NCBI GenBank assembly: GCA_050014755.1
Contig: JBEKCS010000013.1
Coordinates: 4,394-68,393 of the forward strand
From: Bog-756 sp050014755
Lineage (GTDB): Bacteria > Actinomycetota > Acidimicrobiia > Acidimicrobiales > RAAP-2
Direction of reading: 5' to 3'
Length of the DNA stretch: 64,000 bases
Shown here: piece by piece, positions 42,836 through 51,223 of the stretch
Layout of the letters: every line of letters begins with the position of its first letter
How positions within the stretch are numbered: the first letter of the stretch is position 1
Made by a program: the position numbers and the translations under genes
Notes under the pieces: model-generated
Told to the model about the DNA's origin: nothing
The model's input: only the letters and a program-made list of their open reading frames with translations
The model's database searches: none

Positions 42836-44803
42836 GTGACGACAGCCGTGGCTCCACCACTCGTCGAGGACACGAAGCTCGGGCCGACGGCAGGCGGCCT
42901 CTATCGGCACCAGAGCATCTGGACGGGCCTCGGGTTCGGCATCTTCCTGGGCTTCGTGGCCTGGCTGGTGTCCCATGCGCTCGTCCAGGGGTCCAACTGG
43001 GGATCCGACATGGTGGTCACCTGCACCATGGTCGGCTGGGTCGTGGGCTTCAACGTCGGTATGGGCACGTTCAACGCCCCGATCCGATGGATGCTCGGCC
43101 ACGACCAGAGCCACGAGGACGAGCTGTATGCGGCCGGCGTCGGCCAGGGAAGTTCCCGGTACCTGAAGTTCTGCACCGACCACAAGGTGGTCGGGACCCA
43201 GTACCTGGTACTGGTCATGGTGCTGTTCGGGGTCGGCGGTGCCCTGGCCATGATGATCCGGACCCAGCTCATCACCGCGCACTCGACGTTCCTCGACCCA
43301 CAGACCTACAACTCGATCGTGACCATCCACGGCATGGTGATGATCATCGCCACCATCATCATGGTGACGGGGCCCTTCGCCAACTTCATCATGCCGATCA
43401 TGATCGGCGCCAAGGACATGGCCTTCCCCAGGCTCAATGCCATGAGCTTCTGGGTGGTGGTCTCCGCGGTCCCCTGCCTGCTGTCGACCTTCTTCCTCGG
43501 TGGCGTCAACGCCGGTTGGACCACCTACGCCCCCCTGTCGGTGCAGGCGCCACCGGCCATGGACGCCTTCGCCATGACCATCATCACCTTCGTGGTGTCG
43601 GTCACCATCGCCGGTGTCAACACGATCGTGACCGTCATCACCATGCGGGCGAAGGGCATGACGATGGGCCGGTTGCCCATCTTCACCTGGGGCGCGGTCG
43701 TGGGCAGTGCCCTCGGGCTCTACGCCATGCCTGCCTTCCTGCTGGTCATGACCATGATGATCACCGACCGGGCCACCGGCACCTCGTTCTTCGTCGCCAA
43801 CATCGGCGGCTCGGGATGGCTCTACGAGAACATCTTCTGGATCATGGGGCATCCCGAGGTGTACGTGATCCTGCTCCCCGCGGTCGGTGCCGTGCTGGAG
43901 ATCGCCAGCACCTTCGCCCGCAAACCGGTGTTCGGCTACAAGGTCGCCATCGCCGGATTCGTGGCGATCGGGGCACTGTCGATCATGGTGTGGGCCCACC
44001 ACATGTTCACCACCGGGTGGGCGCCCAACCTGGCCGGTCCGTTCATGCTGACGACCGAGCTCATCTCCATCCCGACCGGCATCATCTTCCTGTGCGCCAT
44101 CGGGACCCTGTGGAAGGGGAGCATCTGGACGAGGCTGCCGATGTACTTCATCTACCTCTTCGTCTGGAACTTCATCATCGGCGGTGTCACCGGTATCTAC
44201 CTGTCGGACGTGCCGGCGGACCAGTACTTCCACGGGGACATGTTCGTGACCGCCCACTTCCACTACACGTTGCTCGGGGGCGCGATGATCGGCGCGACCG
44301 CGGCGGTCTGCTACTGGTTCCCGAAGGTGTCGGGCAGGATGCTCAACGAACGGATCGGCAAGGTGGCGTTCTGGATGATCGCCATCGGCATCCAGGTGAC
44401 CTACTTCGGTCAGTTCTGGGAGGGATTCCAGGGCATGCCGCGACGGGTGGCCTACTACGACCCGAAGTTCCTCGACGCCAACGTGATGTCGTCGCTGGGT
44501 GCCTATCTGTTGATGGCCGGCTGGATCGTGTTCCTCTACATGATGCTCCACGGATGGCGTCGCGGGAAGATCGCCCCGGCGAACCCGTGGCACGCAAAGT
44601 CCCTCGAGTGGAAGGTGCCCACCCCGGTACCCCTCGAGAACTTCCTTGTCGATCCCGTCGTGACTTCCGACCCCTACACCTACGGTGAGGGCGTGCCGGA
44701 CGGCCAGGAGGTACCCGAGTTCGCGCCGTCGGAGGAGCCCGAACTGGTGCCGGCCGGATCCGGGGCGTCGGGCGAACCGTCCGATTCCGAGGGGGCCCAC
44801 TGA
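42836..44803 (+). CDS. ctaD: Cytochrome c oxidase subunit I
   Basis: The 655-residue haem-copper oxidase subunit begins at GTG 42836 (AAAGGG upstream). Ligand motifs are present: TIHGMVMI (low-spin haem His), IMGHPEVYVILLP (CuB His and the cross-linked Tyr), WAHHMF (two CuB His) and TAHFHYTLLGG (haem His pair). About 130 residues with two extra helices precede the catalytic core and an acidic tail follows it. It overlaps ctaE by one base. It reduces oxygen and pumps protons. Confidence 0.97.
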   Translation: MTTAVAPPLVEDTKLGPTAGGLYRHQSIWTGLGFGIFLGFVAWLVSHALVQGSNWGSDMVVTCTMVGWVVGFNVGMGTFNAPIRWMLGHDQSHEDELYAAGVGQGSSRYLKFCTDHKVVGTQYLVLVMVLFGVGGALAMMIRTQLITAHSTFLDPQTYNSIVTIHGMVMIIATIIMVTGPFANFIMPIMIGAKDMAFPRLNAMSFWVVVSAVPCLLSTFFLGGVNAGWTTYAPLSVQAPPAMDAFAMTIITFVVSVTIAGVNTIVTVITMRAKGMTMGRLPIFTWGAVVGSALGLYAMPAFLLVMTMMITDRATGTSFFVANIGGSGWLYENIFWIMGHPEVYVILLPAVGAVLEIASTFARKPVFGYKVAIAGFVAIGALSIMVWAHHMFTTGWAPNLAGPFMLTTELISIPTGIIFLCAIGTLWKGSIWTRLPMYFIYLFVWNFIIGGVTGIYLSDVPADQYFHGDMFVTAHFHYTLLGGAMIGATAAVCYWFPKVSGRMLNERIGKVAFWMIAIGIQVTYFGQFWEGFQGMPRRVAYYDPKFLDANVMSSLGAYLLMAGWIVFLYMMLHGWRRGKIAPANPWHAKSLEWKVPTPVPLENFLVDPVVTSDPYTYGEGVPDGQEVPEFAPSEEPELVPAGSGASGEPSDSEGAH

Positions 44804-45519
44804 TGTCGATCACCACGACGGACCACGACCACGGGAACGGGGACGACCACGGACACGGTCCGGTGGTCGAGGGTGCCGAGAACCCCGGCGGCCACCACGA
44901 GACGGCGTTCCAGCGCGACCAGAAGGAGCGTCTGGCCCTGTGGCTGCTCATCGGGGGCGACGCCCTGTTCCTCATCCTGGAGCTCTTCACCTGGTTCTAC
45001 CTCCGGGCGCTCGATACCAACGGCATGTGGAACGGCGCACTGTGCACGAAGGCCAATCCGTGTACGGACGGCCTGGGGAACCCGATCGTCCACCAGATCA
45101 CCAGGGCTGACCCGTGGTACTCGGTGGTCGTGGCCGTCCTGACCGTCCTGGCCGCGGCGTTCGTGTGGATGACCGAATCCTCGGCCAGGAGGGGCGCCGG
45201 GCGCCGGGCGGTCTCCGGATCGGCCGGTCTGGCCTTCGTGTTCCTGGTGGCTGCGGTGGCGGCGCAGATCTACCAGTTCCAGAAGTTGCCGTTCACCACG
45301 ATCGACGGGGCCTACGCCTCCACCTACGAGTTCTTCATGGGGTCGTCGCTGGCCCACCTGATCCTGATCCTCTTCATCGTCCTCGGGCTCTGGATCCGGT
45401 CCGGAAAGGGTCGCTACGAGGGCGCGACGTGGTACCGGGTTCGGCTGATCCGGTACTTCACCGTGTGGATCGCCGTGTCGGTGGTGGTGCTCGCCCTGGT
45501 CGGCTCGCTCTTCTACTGA
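44803..45519 (+). CDS. ctaE: Cytochrome c oxidase subunit III
   Basis: The 238-residue protein starts in a TGATG overlap with ctaD. After a His/Asp-rich, possibly metal-binding N-terminus (DHDHGNGDDHGHG) it has five membrane helices typical of subunit III, including ALWLLIGGDALFLILELFTWFY, YSVVVAVLTVLAAAFVW and SSLAHLILILFIVLGLW. It stabilises subunit I. Its stop codon lies inside the first unit of a 16-bp tandem repeat. Confidence 0.93.
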   Translation: MSITTTDHDHGNGDDHGHGPVVEGAENPGGHHETAFQRDQKERLALWLLIGGDALFLILELFTWFYLRALDTNGMWNGALCTKANPCTDGLGNPIVHQITRADPWYSVVVAVLTVLAAAFVWMTESSARRGAGRRAVSGSAGLAFVFLVAAVAAQIYQFQKLPFTTIDGAYASTYEFFMGSSLAHLILILFIVLGLWIRSGKGRYEGATWYRVRLIRYFTVWIAVSVVVLALVGSLFY

Positions 45520-45560
45520 GCTGAAGGTCTACTGGGCTGATCGTCTACTGAGCTGAAGGT
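45513..45560 (+). repeat. Three-unit 16-bp tandem repeat copying the 3' end of ctaE
   Basis: CTACTGAGCTGAAGGT occurs at 45513-45528 and 45545-45560, with a diverged copy (CTACTGGGCTGATCGT) between. The first unit contains the last ctaE codons and the TGA (45517-45519). It is the third array in the window that duplicates a gene end with its stop codon. Confidence 0.93.
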
Positions 45561-45582
45561 CGGGCATCGGGAGGCGCGGGTC

Positions 45583-46311
45583 TCAGGGTTCGAATCGGTA
45601 ACCCATCCCGGGTTCGGTGATGAAGTGGCGCGGTCGGGAGTGGTCGACCTCGAGCTTGCGCCGGACCCGTCCCATCAGGACCCGCAGATACTCCGTCTCC
45701 GTCTGGTACTGGGGCCCCCACACGTCATGGAGCAGCTGGCGCTGGGACACCAGTCGGCCCGGATTGCGGACGAGCACCTCGACGATGTCCCACTCCTTGG
45801 GCGTGAGGTGCACGTCGACCCCGTCGCGCACGACCCGTTTGGTGTCGAGGTCGATGCTGAATCCCTCGGCCACGACGTGCGGGTCCTGCACGGCGCCGGG
45901 CGCCCGTCGCAGGGCGGCCCGAAGGCGGGCGAGCAGCTCGTCCATGCCGAACGGTTTGGTCACGTAGTCGTCGGCGCCGAGGTCGAGGGCCTCGACTTTG
46001 CTCATGGACTGGTGACGGGCCGAGAGGACGATGATCGGCACCTCGCTCCAGCCCCGGATGCCCCGGATGACCTCGACCCCGTCGATTCCGGGCAGCCCTA
46101 AATCGAGCAGGACCACGTCGGGGTGCCAGTGGGACACCTTGTCGAGGCCCTCCTCGCCAGACCGGGCGGCGGCGATCTCGTAGCCGCGGGCACCGAGGCT
46201 GATGGTCAGGGCCCGCAGCAGGGACGGGTCGTCGTCGACGACCAGGACCCGGGTGCCCTGCTCGCGGTCGCCCGCCTGCTCGGAAGCGGGCCCCGGGGCC
46301 GCCCCGGTCAC
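45583..46311 (-). CDS. kdpE: Response regulator KdpE (OmpR family), second copy
   Basis: The 242-residue protein starts at GTG 46311, overlapping the kdpD stop by four bases. Receiver motifs are RVLVVDDDPSLLRAL, the phospho-acceptor Asp in VVLLDLGLPGIDG, and YVTKPFG; the winged helix shows LTPKEWDIVEVLVRNPGRLV, TEYLRVLMGRVRRKL and GMGYRF. It pairs with the full-length KdpD upstream. No kdpFABC genes are near this copy, so its targets may be elsewhere or may include the kdp operon 35 kb away. Confidence 0.92.
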   Translation of the reverse strand: MTGAAPGPASEQAGDREQGTRVLVVDDDPSLLRALTISLGARGYEIAAARSGEEGLDKVSHWHPDVVLLDLGLPGIDGVEVIRGIRGWSEVPIIVLSARHQSMSKVEALDLGADDYVTKPFGMDELLARLRAALRRAPGAVQDPHVVAEGFSIDLDTKRVVRDGVDVHLTPKEWDIVEVLVRNPGRLVSQRQLLHDVWGPQYQTETEYLRVLMGRVRRKLEVDHSRPRHFITEPGMGYRFEP

Positions 46312-49046
46312 GGGCTCGCTTCGATGTCGTCGGGGATGCGACCGGCCCCGCTGTCCTCGCCAGCCCCGCCGGCCCCGCTGTCTTCGCTGTCCATGACGTC
46401 CTCGACGACCTCGTCGTCCCCCAGCACGTCGGCATCGGCATCGGCGTCGATGATCGACTGGATCCTGTCGGACGGGGCCGGCAGTCGGAGCACCATGGTG
46501 CAGCCCCCACCCGGGGTGTCCTCGACTTCCAACTCGCCACCTACCGCCTCGGCGAATCCCCGGGACACGGCGAGACCCAGGCCCACCCCGACGCCGGTCT
46601 GGCCGTCGCCCAGCCGCTGGAAGGGGAGGAACACCCGCTCGCGGTCGCTTCCCTTGATGCCGGGCCCGTGGTCGACGACGCGGATGTCGACCCGCCCGGC
46701 GACATGGCCGGCCTCCACACGTACCGGTCGGCCCTCGCCGTGCACGAGGGCGTTGTCGACAAGGTTGGCGATGACCCGGTCGACCAGCACAGGGTCGGTC
46801 TCGATCGGCGGGACGTCGGGTTCGACGGAGCCGGTGACACCCTTTCCCCTCGGACCGAGGCTGGCGAGAGCGGTGTCGATGAGCTCCTCGACGTCGGTGG
46901 TCCTCCACCGGATCTCCATCGCCCCGGTCTCCAGACGGCTCATATCGAGCAGGTTCTCCACCAGGGAACTCAACCGGTCGGCCTCGTCGTCGATGGTAGT
47001 GACGAGGATCCGGGTCTCGTCGGGTCCGAAGTCGAGCTGGTCGGACAGGAGGCTGGACGATGCCGCTTTGATCGAGGCGAGCGGCGTGCGCAGGTCGTGG
47101 CTCACCGCGGCGAGGAGCGCTGAGCGGAGCTGGTTGGCCCGGGCCAGCGAATCGGCCTCGGCGGCCTCGGCGTGGAGCCGGTCGCTCTCGAGCGCAGTGG
47201 CGAGCTGGGCGGCGAACGCCGCGAGGATGTCCCGGTCCTCGGCCGTCAGTCCGGGACCGCGGAGGGCCAGGACATCGAACTCGGTCAAGGGGATCGAGAG
47301 GGACCCGTCCTTCGGCGACTCGGGGGGTGCGGCTCCGGCCGAAGCCACCGTGGTCCATGCCGCCCCGTCGGCACCACCGGTGCTGTCGGCCGGGTCCGAT
47401 GCCGACCGCAGGATGGCGGCGGACTCCTGGTGGAAGGCGACGACCAGCTCGTCGAGGAGGCTGGGCAGCGGGTTCCCCTCGGGCGAGACGAGCCGACCGG
47501 CCACCCGGGCCAGCATCCGGGCATCGGAGCGGGCCTGGTTCGCCGACGCTGTCTGCCGGGCGGCGAAGTCGACCAGGACGCTGACCACGCCCGCGGTGAC
47601 CAGGAACATGATCAACGCCAGCACGTCCCGGGCGTCGCCGATGGTGAAGGTGTGGATGGGGGGGGCGAAGTAGTAGTTGGAGAGCAGGAAGCCGGCAATG
47701 GCCGCGAGGATCGCCGGCCACACCCCTCCGGTGGCGGCCACGGCCACCACCAGGACCAGGTAGGAGCTGAGGGCGGTCGACAGGCCGGAGTGGGACCTGG
47801 TGGCAGTGAGGATCAGGGTCAGCAGTGGGAAGCCGATGACGCCGATGGCCACCGCGGCGGCGCGTCGTCGGACCGACAGGGGGGAGAGGAGCCGGCGTTG
47901 GCGACGCGGAGCCACCGGCTGCTCGGTCTCGGCGCCGGCGTGGTCGTCGGGACTGGCTTCGTCGGGCAACGCGGCGTCGGTGGCGATCACGTGGACGTCG
48001 AGGGCCCCTTCGGCGGCCCGGATCACCGAGTTGATGACCGACCCACGGAGGAATTCGGAGAGGCGGCTCCGGTGGGTGGCCCCGAGCACGAGCTGGGTGG
48101 CATTCTCGGCCCGGGCCACCTGGACCAGCGCCGGAGCGATGTCGGCACCGACCACTTCCACGTAGCGTCCGCCGAGATCGTCGAGGAGTGTCCGATTGCG
48201 ACGGAGGCCCTCGGTGCCTCCCCGCGAGATCCCGTCGTCGGTGCGCACGTGGACCCCGACCAGCTCGGCCTTGGTCCGCATGGCCATCCGCGCCGCCCGT
48301 CGCACGAGGACCGCGCTGCCGGGTGACCCGGAGAGGGAGACCACCACGCGCTCCTTGGTCTCCCAGGCCCCGGCGATGCCGTGCCGCTCGCGGTAGTCGT
48401 GGAGCTCCTCGTCGACCCGGTCGGCCACCCACAGCAGGGCCAACTCCCGCAGGGCGGTGAGGTTCCCCGTGCGGAAGTAATTGCCAAGGGCCGCATCGAT
48501 CCGCTCCGGCGGGTAGACGTTGCCGTGGGCCAGTCGGCGCCGGAGGGCCTCGGGGGCCATGTCCACCAGCTCGATCTGGTCGGCGGCCCGCACCACCGGG
48601 TCGGGGACGGTCTCTTGTTGGGCCACCCCGGTGATCCGTGCCACCACGTCGTTGAGCGACTCGAGGTGCTGGAGGTTGACGGTGGAGATGACGTTGATCC
48701 CGGCATCCAGGAGCTCCTCCACGTCTTCCCATCGCTTTGCGTGACGTGAGCCGGGGACGTTGGAGTGGGCCAGTTCGTCCACCAGGACGAGCTCGGGCTT
48801 CCTCGCCATCAGGCCGGGCACGTCCATCTCCTCGAAGTGCTGGCCGCGGTAGTCGAACTGCAGGCGGGGGAAGATCGGCAGGTCTCGGATCTGGGCATCG
48901 GTCTGGGGTCGACCGTGCTCCTGCACCCAGCCGATCACCACGTCGGTACCGCGCTCGCGGCGGCGCCAGCCCTCGTTGAGCATCGCGTAGGTCTTGCCGA
49001 CCCCCGGGGCCGCGCCCAGGTACAGCCTCAGCTTCCCTCGTGCCAC
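46308..49046 (-). CDS. kdpD: Full-length sensor kinase KdpD
   Basis: The 912-residue protein has the complete KdpD order: KdpD domain (LGAAPGVGKTYAMLNEG, LVDELAHSNVPGSRHAKRW), Usp domain (about 230-370), four membrane helices (about 395-500), GAF-like region, HisKA (ALLAAVSHDLRTPLASI) and HATPase (NLVDNALVHGEG, GLGLAVSRGFAEAV). It starts at GTG 49046 behind GGGGA. It overlaps kdpE. Unlike the split KdpD by the kdp operon, this copy is intact. An acidic tail with GAGGAGEDSGAG repeats follows the ATPase domain. Confidence 0.95.
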   Translation of the reverse strand: MARGKLRLYLGAAPGVGKTYAMLNEGWRRRERGTDVVIGWVQEHGRPQTDAQIRDLPIFPRLQFDYRGQHFEEMDVPGLMARKPELVLVDELAHSNVPGSRHAKRWEDVEELLDAGINVISTVNLQHLESLNDVVARITGVAQQETVPDPVVRAADQIELVDMAPEALRRRLAHGNVYPPERIDAALGNYFRTGNLTALRELALLWVADRVDEELHDYRERHGIAGAWETKERVVVSLSGSPGSAVLVRRAARMAMRTKAELVGVHVRTDDGISRGGTEGLRRNRTLLDDLGGRYVEVVGADIAPALVQVARAENATQLVLGATHRSRLSEFLRGSVINSVIRAAEGALDVHVIATDAALPDEASPDDHAGAETEQPVAPRRQRRLLSPLSVRRRAAAVAIGVIGFPLLTLILTATRSHSGLSTALSSYLVLVVAVAATGGVWPAILAAIAGFLLSNYYFAPPIHTFTIGDARDVLALIMFLVTAGVVSVLVDFAARQTASANQARSDARMLARVAGRLVSPEGNPLPSLLDELVVAFHQESAAILRSASDPADSTGGADGAAWTTVASAGAAPPESPKDGSLSIPLTEFDVLALRGPGLTAEDRDILAAFAAQLATALESDRLHAEAAEADSLARANQLRSALLAAVSHDLRTPLASIKAASSSLLSDQLDFGPDETRILVTTIDDEADRLSSLVENLLDMSRLETGAMEIRWRTTDVEELIDTALASLGPRGKGVTGSVEPDVPPIETDPVLVDRVIANLVDNALVHGEGRPVRVEAGHVAGRVDIRVVDHGPGIKGSDRERVFLPFQRLGDGQTGVGVGLGLAVSRGFAEAVGGELEVEDTPGGGCTMVLRLPAPSDRIQSIIDADADADVLGDDEVVEDVMDSEDSGAGGAGEDSGAGRIPDDIEASP

Positions 49047-49271
49047 GCGGTCCCCTAGCTGCCCGGCGGGCGCAGCGCGGTCACCGGTCGCTCGAGCGGT
49101 CCAGCGCGAGGTTCAAGGTCAACACGATCACTCCCCGGTCTGTGAACCACCCCAGGCTACGCCAGGTGGTGGGGACGGTGGCCAACTGCGCTCCCCGGCC
49201 GTCGGGGTCCGGCGTGACGGGTCCCCGGCCGGGGAGAGGAGCGGCTCGTCGTCGGGGTTAGCATCGAACGG

Positions 49272-49652
49272 GTGGAACGGGACAGCCGCGAGGTCGAGCT
49301 CGTCGGCTGGGACGGCCCGTGGGACGAGGACGATCCCGACGCCAACTTCAAGGCGGACGTCGCCCTGTACGCCCGTGTGGACCCGATGGCGACCATCGGC
49401 AACCTGGCCGTCGCGATGGGCATGCCCGAGGGGGCGATCGTCCACTACGTACTGGCCAAGTGGGCATCGGCCGGCAGCGGCGGCCTCCTCGAGCTGGGAC
49501 CGTCGATGGTCCATCGGCTGGGAGGGGTCGTCGACGGTGCCGAGCAGACGGGCACCGACGAGGCCCGACTGGCGGCATACGACCAGCTCCGCCAGATGAT
49601 CTCGTGGCTGCGACTTCCCCTGGCGGACGACGGTTCGGAAACGGGGTACTGA
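49272..49652 (+). CDS. Conserved hypothetical protein, 126 residues
   Basis: I cannot name the family with confidence. The protein starts at GTG 49272, is acidic (DGPWDEDDPDANFKADVALY) and has a short helix-turn-helix-like segment (MATIGNLAVAMGMPEGAIVH, YVLAKWASAG) followed by a helical C-terminal part (ARLAAYDQLRQMISWLRLPL). The pattern suggests a small actinobacterial DNA-binding or regulatory protein. It is divergent from kdpD. Confidence 0.65.
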   Translation: MERDSREVELVGWDGPWDEDDPDANFKADVALYARVDPMATIGNLAVAMGMPEGAIVHYVLAKWASAGSGGLLELGPSMVHRLGGVVDGAEQTGTDEARLAAYDQLRQMISWLRLPLADDGSETGY

Positions 49653-49672
49653 GGGCCTGGCGCCCGTAGGGC

Positions 49673-50242
49673 CTAGGTGGCGAACCGCCAGCGGGTGGCC
49701 CCTCCCGGTTCGACGGTCGAGACGGCCACGGCACGGTGGGGCACCAGGCGGTAGACGGACCACGGAGGAGGTCCGGCGGACGGGGCGCTGTAGTCGGCGG
49801 TGAGCGCCACGCCGGACGGGTCGACCCGGGCCGGCCAGCCCTGGGCACTCCACCGCTCGGCCATGGTGGCCACGGTGGCCCGATCGGTGACCATCTCGGC
49901 CACGCCTTCGACGGTGAGGTCGAACTCGTGGGTGGCGAGGCTCAACGTGCAGCGCGGGTCACGGGCGAGGTTCCTCCCCTTGCAGGACCGTGCCCCGGTC
50001 TCGAACCAGAACGTCCCGTCGTGCCACAGCGCTCCGACGCCCGTGACGTGCGGGCTCCCGTCGAGGTTGACCGTGGCCAGCCAGCTGGTGTGGCGATCGG
50101 GACCGCCCGTGCCGGGGGCCTGGGTGACACCGAGCGCGAGACGGTCCTCGATGCCGGCCCAGTCGACCGGGGGCAGCCCGTAGAGGTCGGCGAGGTTGGC
50201 GGAGTCCACGACGGACAAGCGGGTCACGGGACGGGAGGTCAT
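49673..50242 (-). CDS. Pyridoxamine 5'-phosphate oxidase-like flavoprotein
   Basis: The 189-residue split-barrel protein (ATG 50242) shows SWLATVNLDGSPHVTGVGALW, FWFETGARSCKGRNLARDPR and LSLATHEFDLTVEGVAEMV, the PNPOx-like pattern that binds FMN or F420. Actinobacterial members include F420-dependent reductases as well as oxidases, so the activity cannot be fixed. It is divergent from the ABC transporter genes. Confidence 0.85.
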   Translation of the reverse strand: MTSRPVTRLSVVDSANLADLYGLPPVDWAGIEDRLALGVTQAPGTGGPDRHTSWLATVNLDGSPHVTGVGALWHDGTFWFETGARSCKGRNLARDPRCTLSLATHEFDLTVEGVAEMVTDRATVATMAERWSAQGWPARVDPSGVALTADYSAPSAGPPPWSVYRLVPHRAVAVSTVEPGGATRWRFAT

Positions 50243-50460
50243 CGGCCCGACCATTGTTGCCCAGACGGGCCTGGCCCGCCCGGTCCGGACCCGATCCGGT
50301 GACCCGAGACGGCCCCGGACGCCGGGAACCGCGATCCTGACAGAATGGGGCCGATGACGAAACCAGTGGTCGGCGGGACCCGTGGGTCGTCCGAGGTGCC
50401 GGCGCCTCCGGCAACGACGGGTCCCGAAGCGGGCCACGTCCGCGACGGAAGGACGGCGCC

Positions 50461-51222
50461 GTGACGATCGACCCGGATGCATCCGACGCCGGGTCCAGCC
50501 ACCCGGCGGCCCGGGCCGTGGACCTGGTGAAGACCTACGGGACGGGTGACGCCGTCGTGCACGCCCTGTCCGGGATCACCGTGGAGTTCGAACGCGGACG
50601 GTTCACCGCGGTCATGGGGCCGTCGGGCTCGGGCAAGTCGACGCTCATGCACTGCATGGCCGGCCTCGACGTCCCCACGTCGGGTCACGCATTCGTCGGT
50701 GACCAGGACATCGCCCTCCTCAACGACACCGGTCTCACCGAGCTGCGTCGCGACCGGATCGGTTTCGTGTTCCAGTCCTTCAACCTCGTATCGACCCTGA
50801 CCGCGGGTGAGAACATCACGCTGCCCCTCGATCTGGCGGGGACGAAGGTGGACCAGGCGTGGTTCGGCTATCTGGTGGAGCAGTTGGGCATCGGGGACCG
50901 GCTGTCGCACCGCCCGACGGAGATGTCCGGTGGACAGCAGCAGCGCTGCGCCTGCGCCCGGGCGATGATCAGCCGCCCGGACCTGATCTTCGCCGACGAG
51001 CCCACCGGCAACCTCGACTCGAACTCATCGGCCGAGATGCTGTCCTTCCTGCGCCGCTCGGTGGACGAGTTGGGTCAGTCGATCGTCATGGTGACCCACG
51101 ACCCCCGGGGCGCCTCGTACGCGGACCGGGTGGTGTTCGTGGCCGACGGGAAGGTGGTGGGTGACCTGGCCTCGCCCACGGCCGACCTGGTGCTCGAGCA
51201 GATGGGGCAGCTCGGCAGCTGA
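50461..51222 (+). CDS. ABC transporter ATP-binding protein, MacB/LolD type
   Basis: The 253-residue ATPase starts at GTG 50461. It has Walker A GPSGSGKST, the Q-loop VFQSFNLVSTLT, signature MSGGQQQR, Walker B LIFADEPTGNLDS and the switch His in MVTHDP. FtsX-linked ATPases of this type drive mechanotransmission or export of lipids, peptides or drugs. It ends one base before the permease start and forms an operon with it. Confidence 0.95.
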   Translation: MTIDPDASDAGSSHPAARAVDLVKTYGTGDAVVHALSGITVEFERGRFTAVMGPSGSGKSTLMHCMAGLDVPTSGHAFVGDQDIALLNDTGLTELRRDRIGFVFQSFNLVSTLTAGENITLPLDLAGTKVDQAWFGYLVEQLGIGDRLSHRPTEMSGGQQQRCACARAMISRPDLIFADEPTGNLDSNSSAEMLSFLRRSVDELGQSIVMVTHDPRGASYADRVVFVADGKVVGDLASPTADLVLEQMGQLGS

Positions 51223-51223
51223 C

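Noticed and set aside
42308..44800. An 830-residue minus-strand frame opposite ctaC-ctaD
   Set aside because: It is rich in His/Asp/Gly/Arg, has no fold-like pattern, and lies opposite intact oxidase genes with all ligands. Similar antisense frames occur opposite kdpB, the MFS gene and KdpD and come from GC-rich codon use.
49085..49140. Minus-strand peptide GVIVLTLNLALDRSSDR upstream of kdpD
   Set aside because: It looks like a fragment of a hydrophobic protein end, but no start or flanking coding sequence supports a gene.
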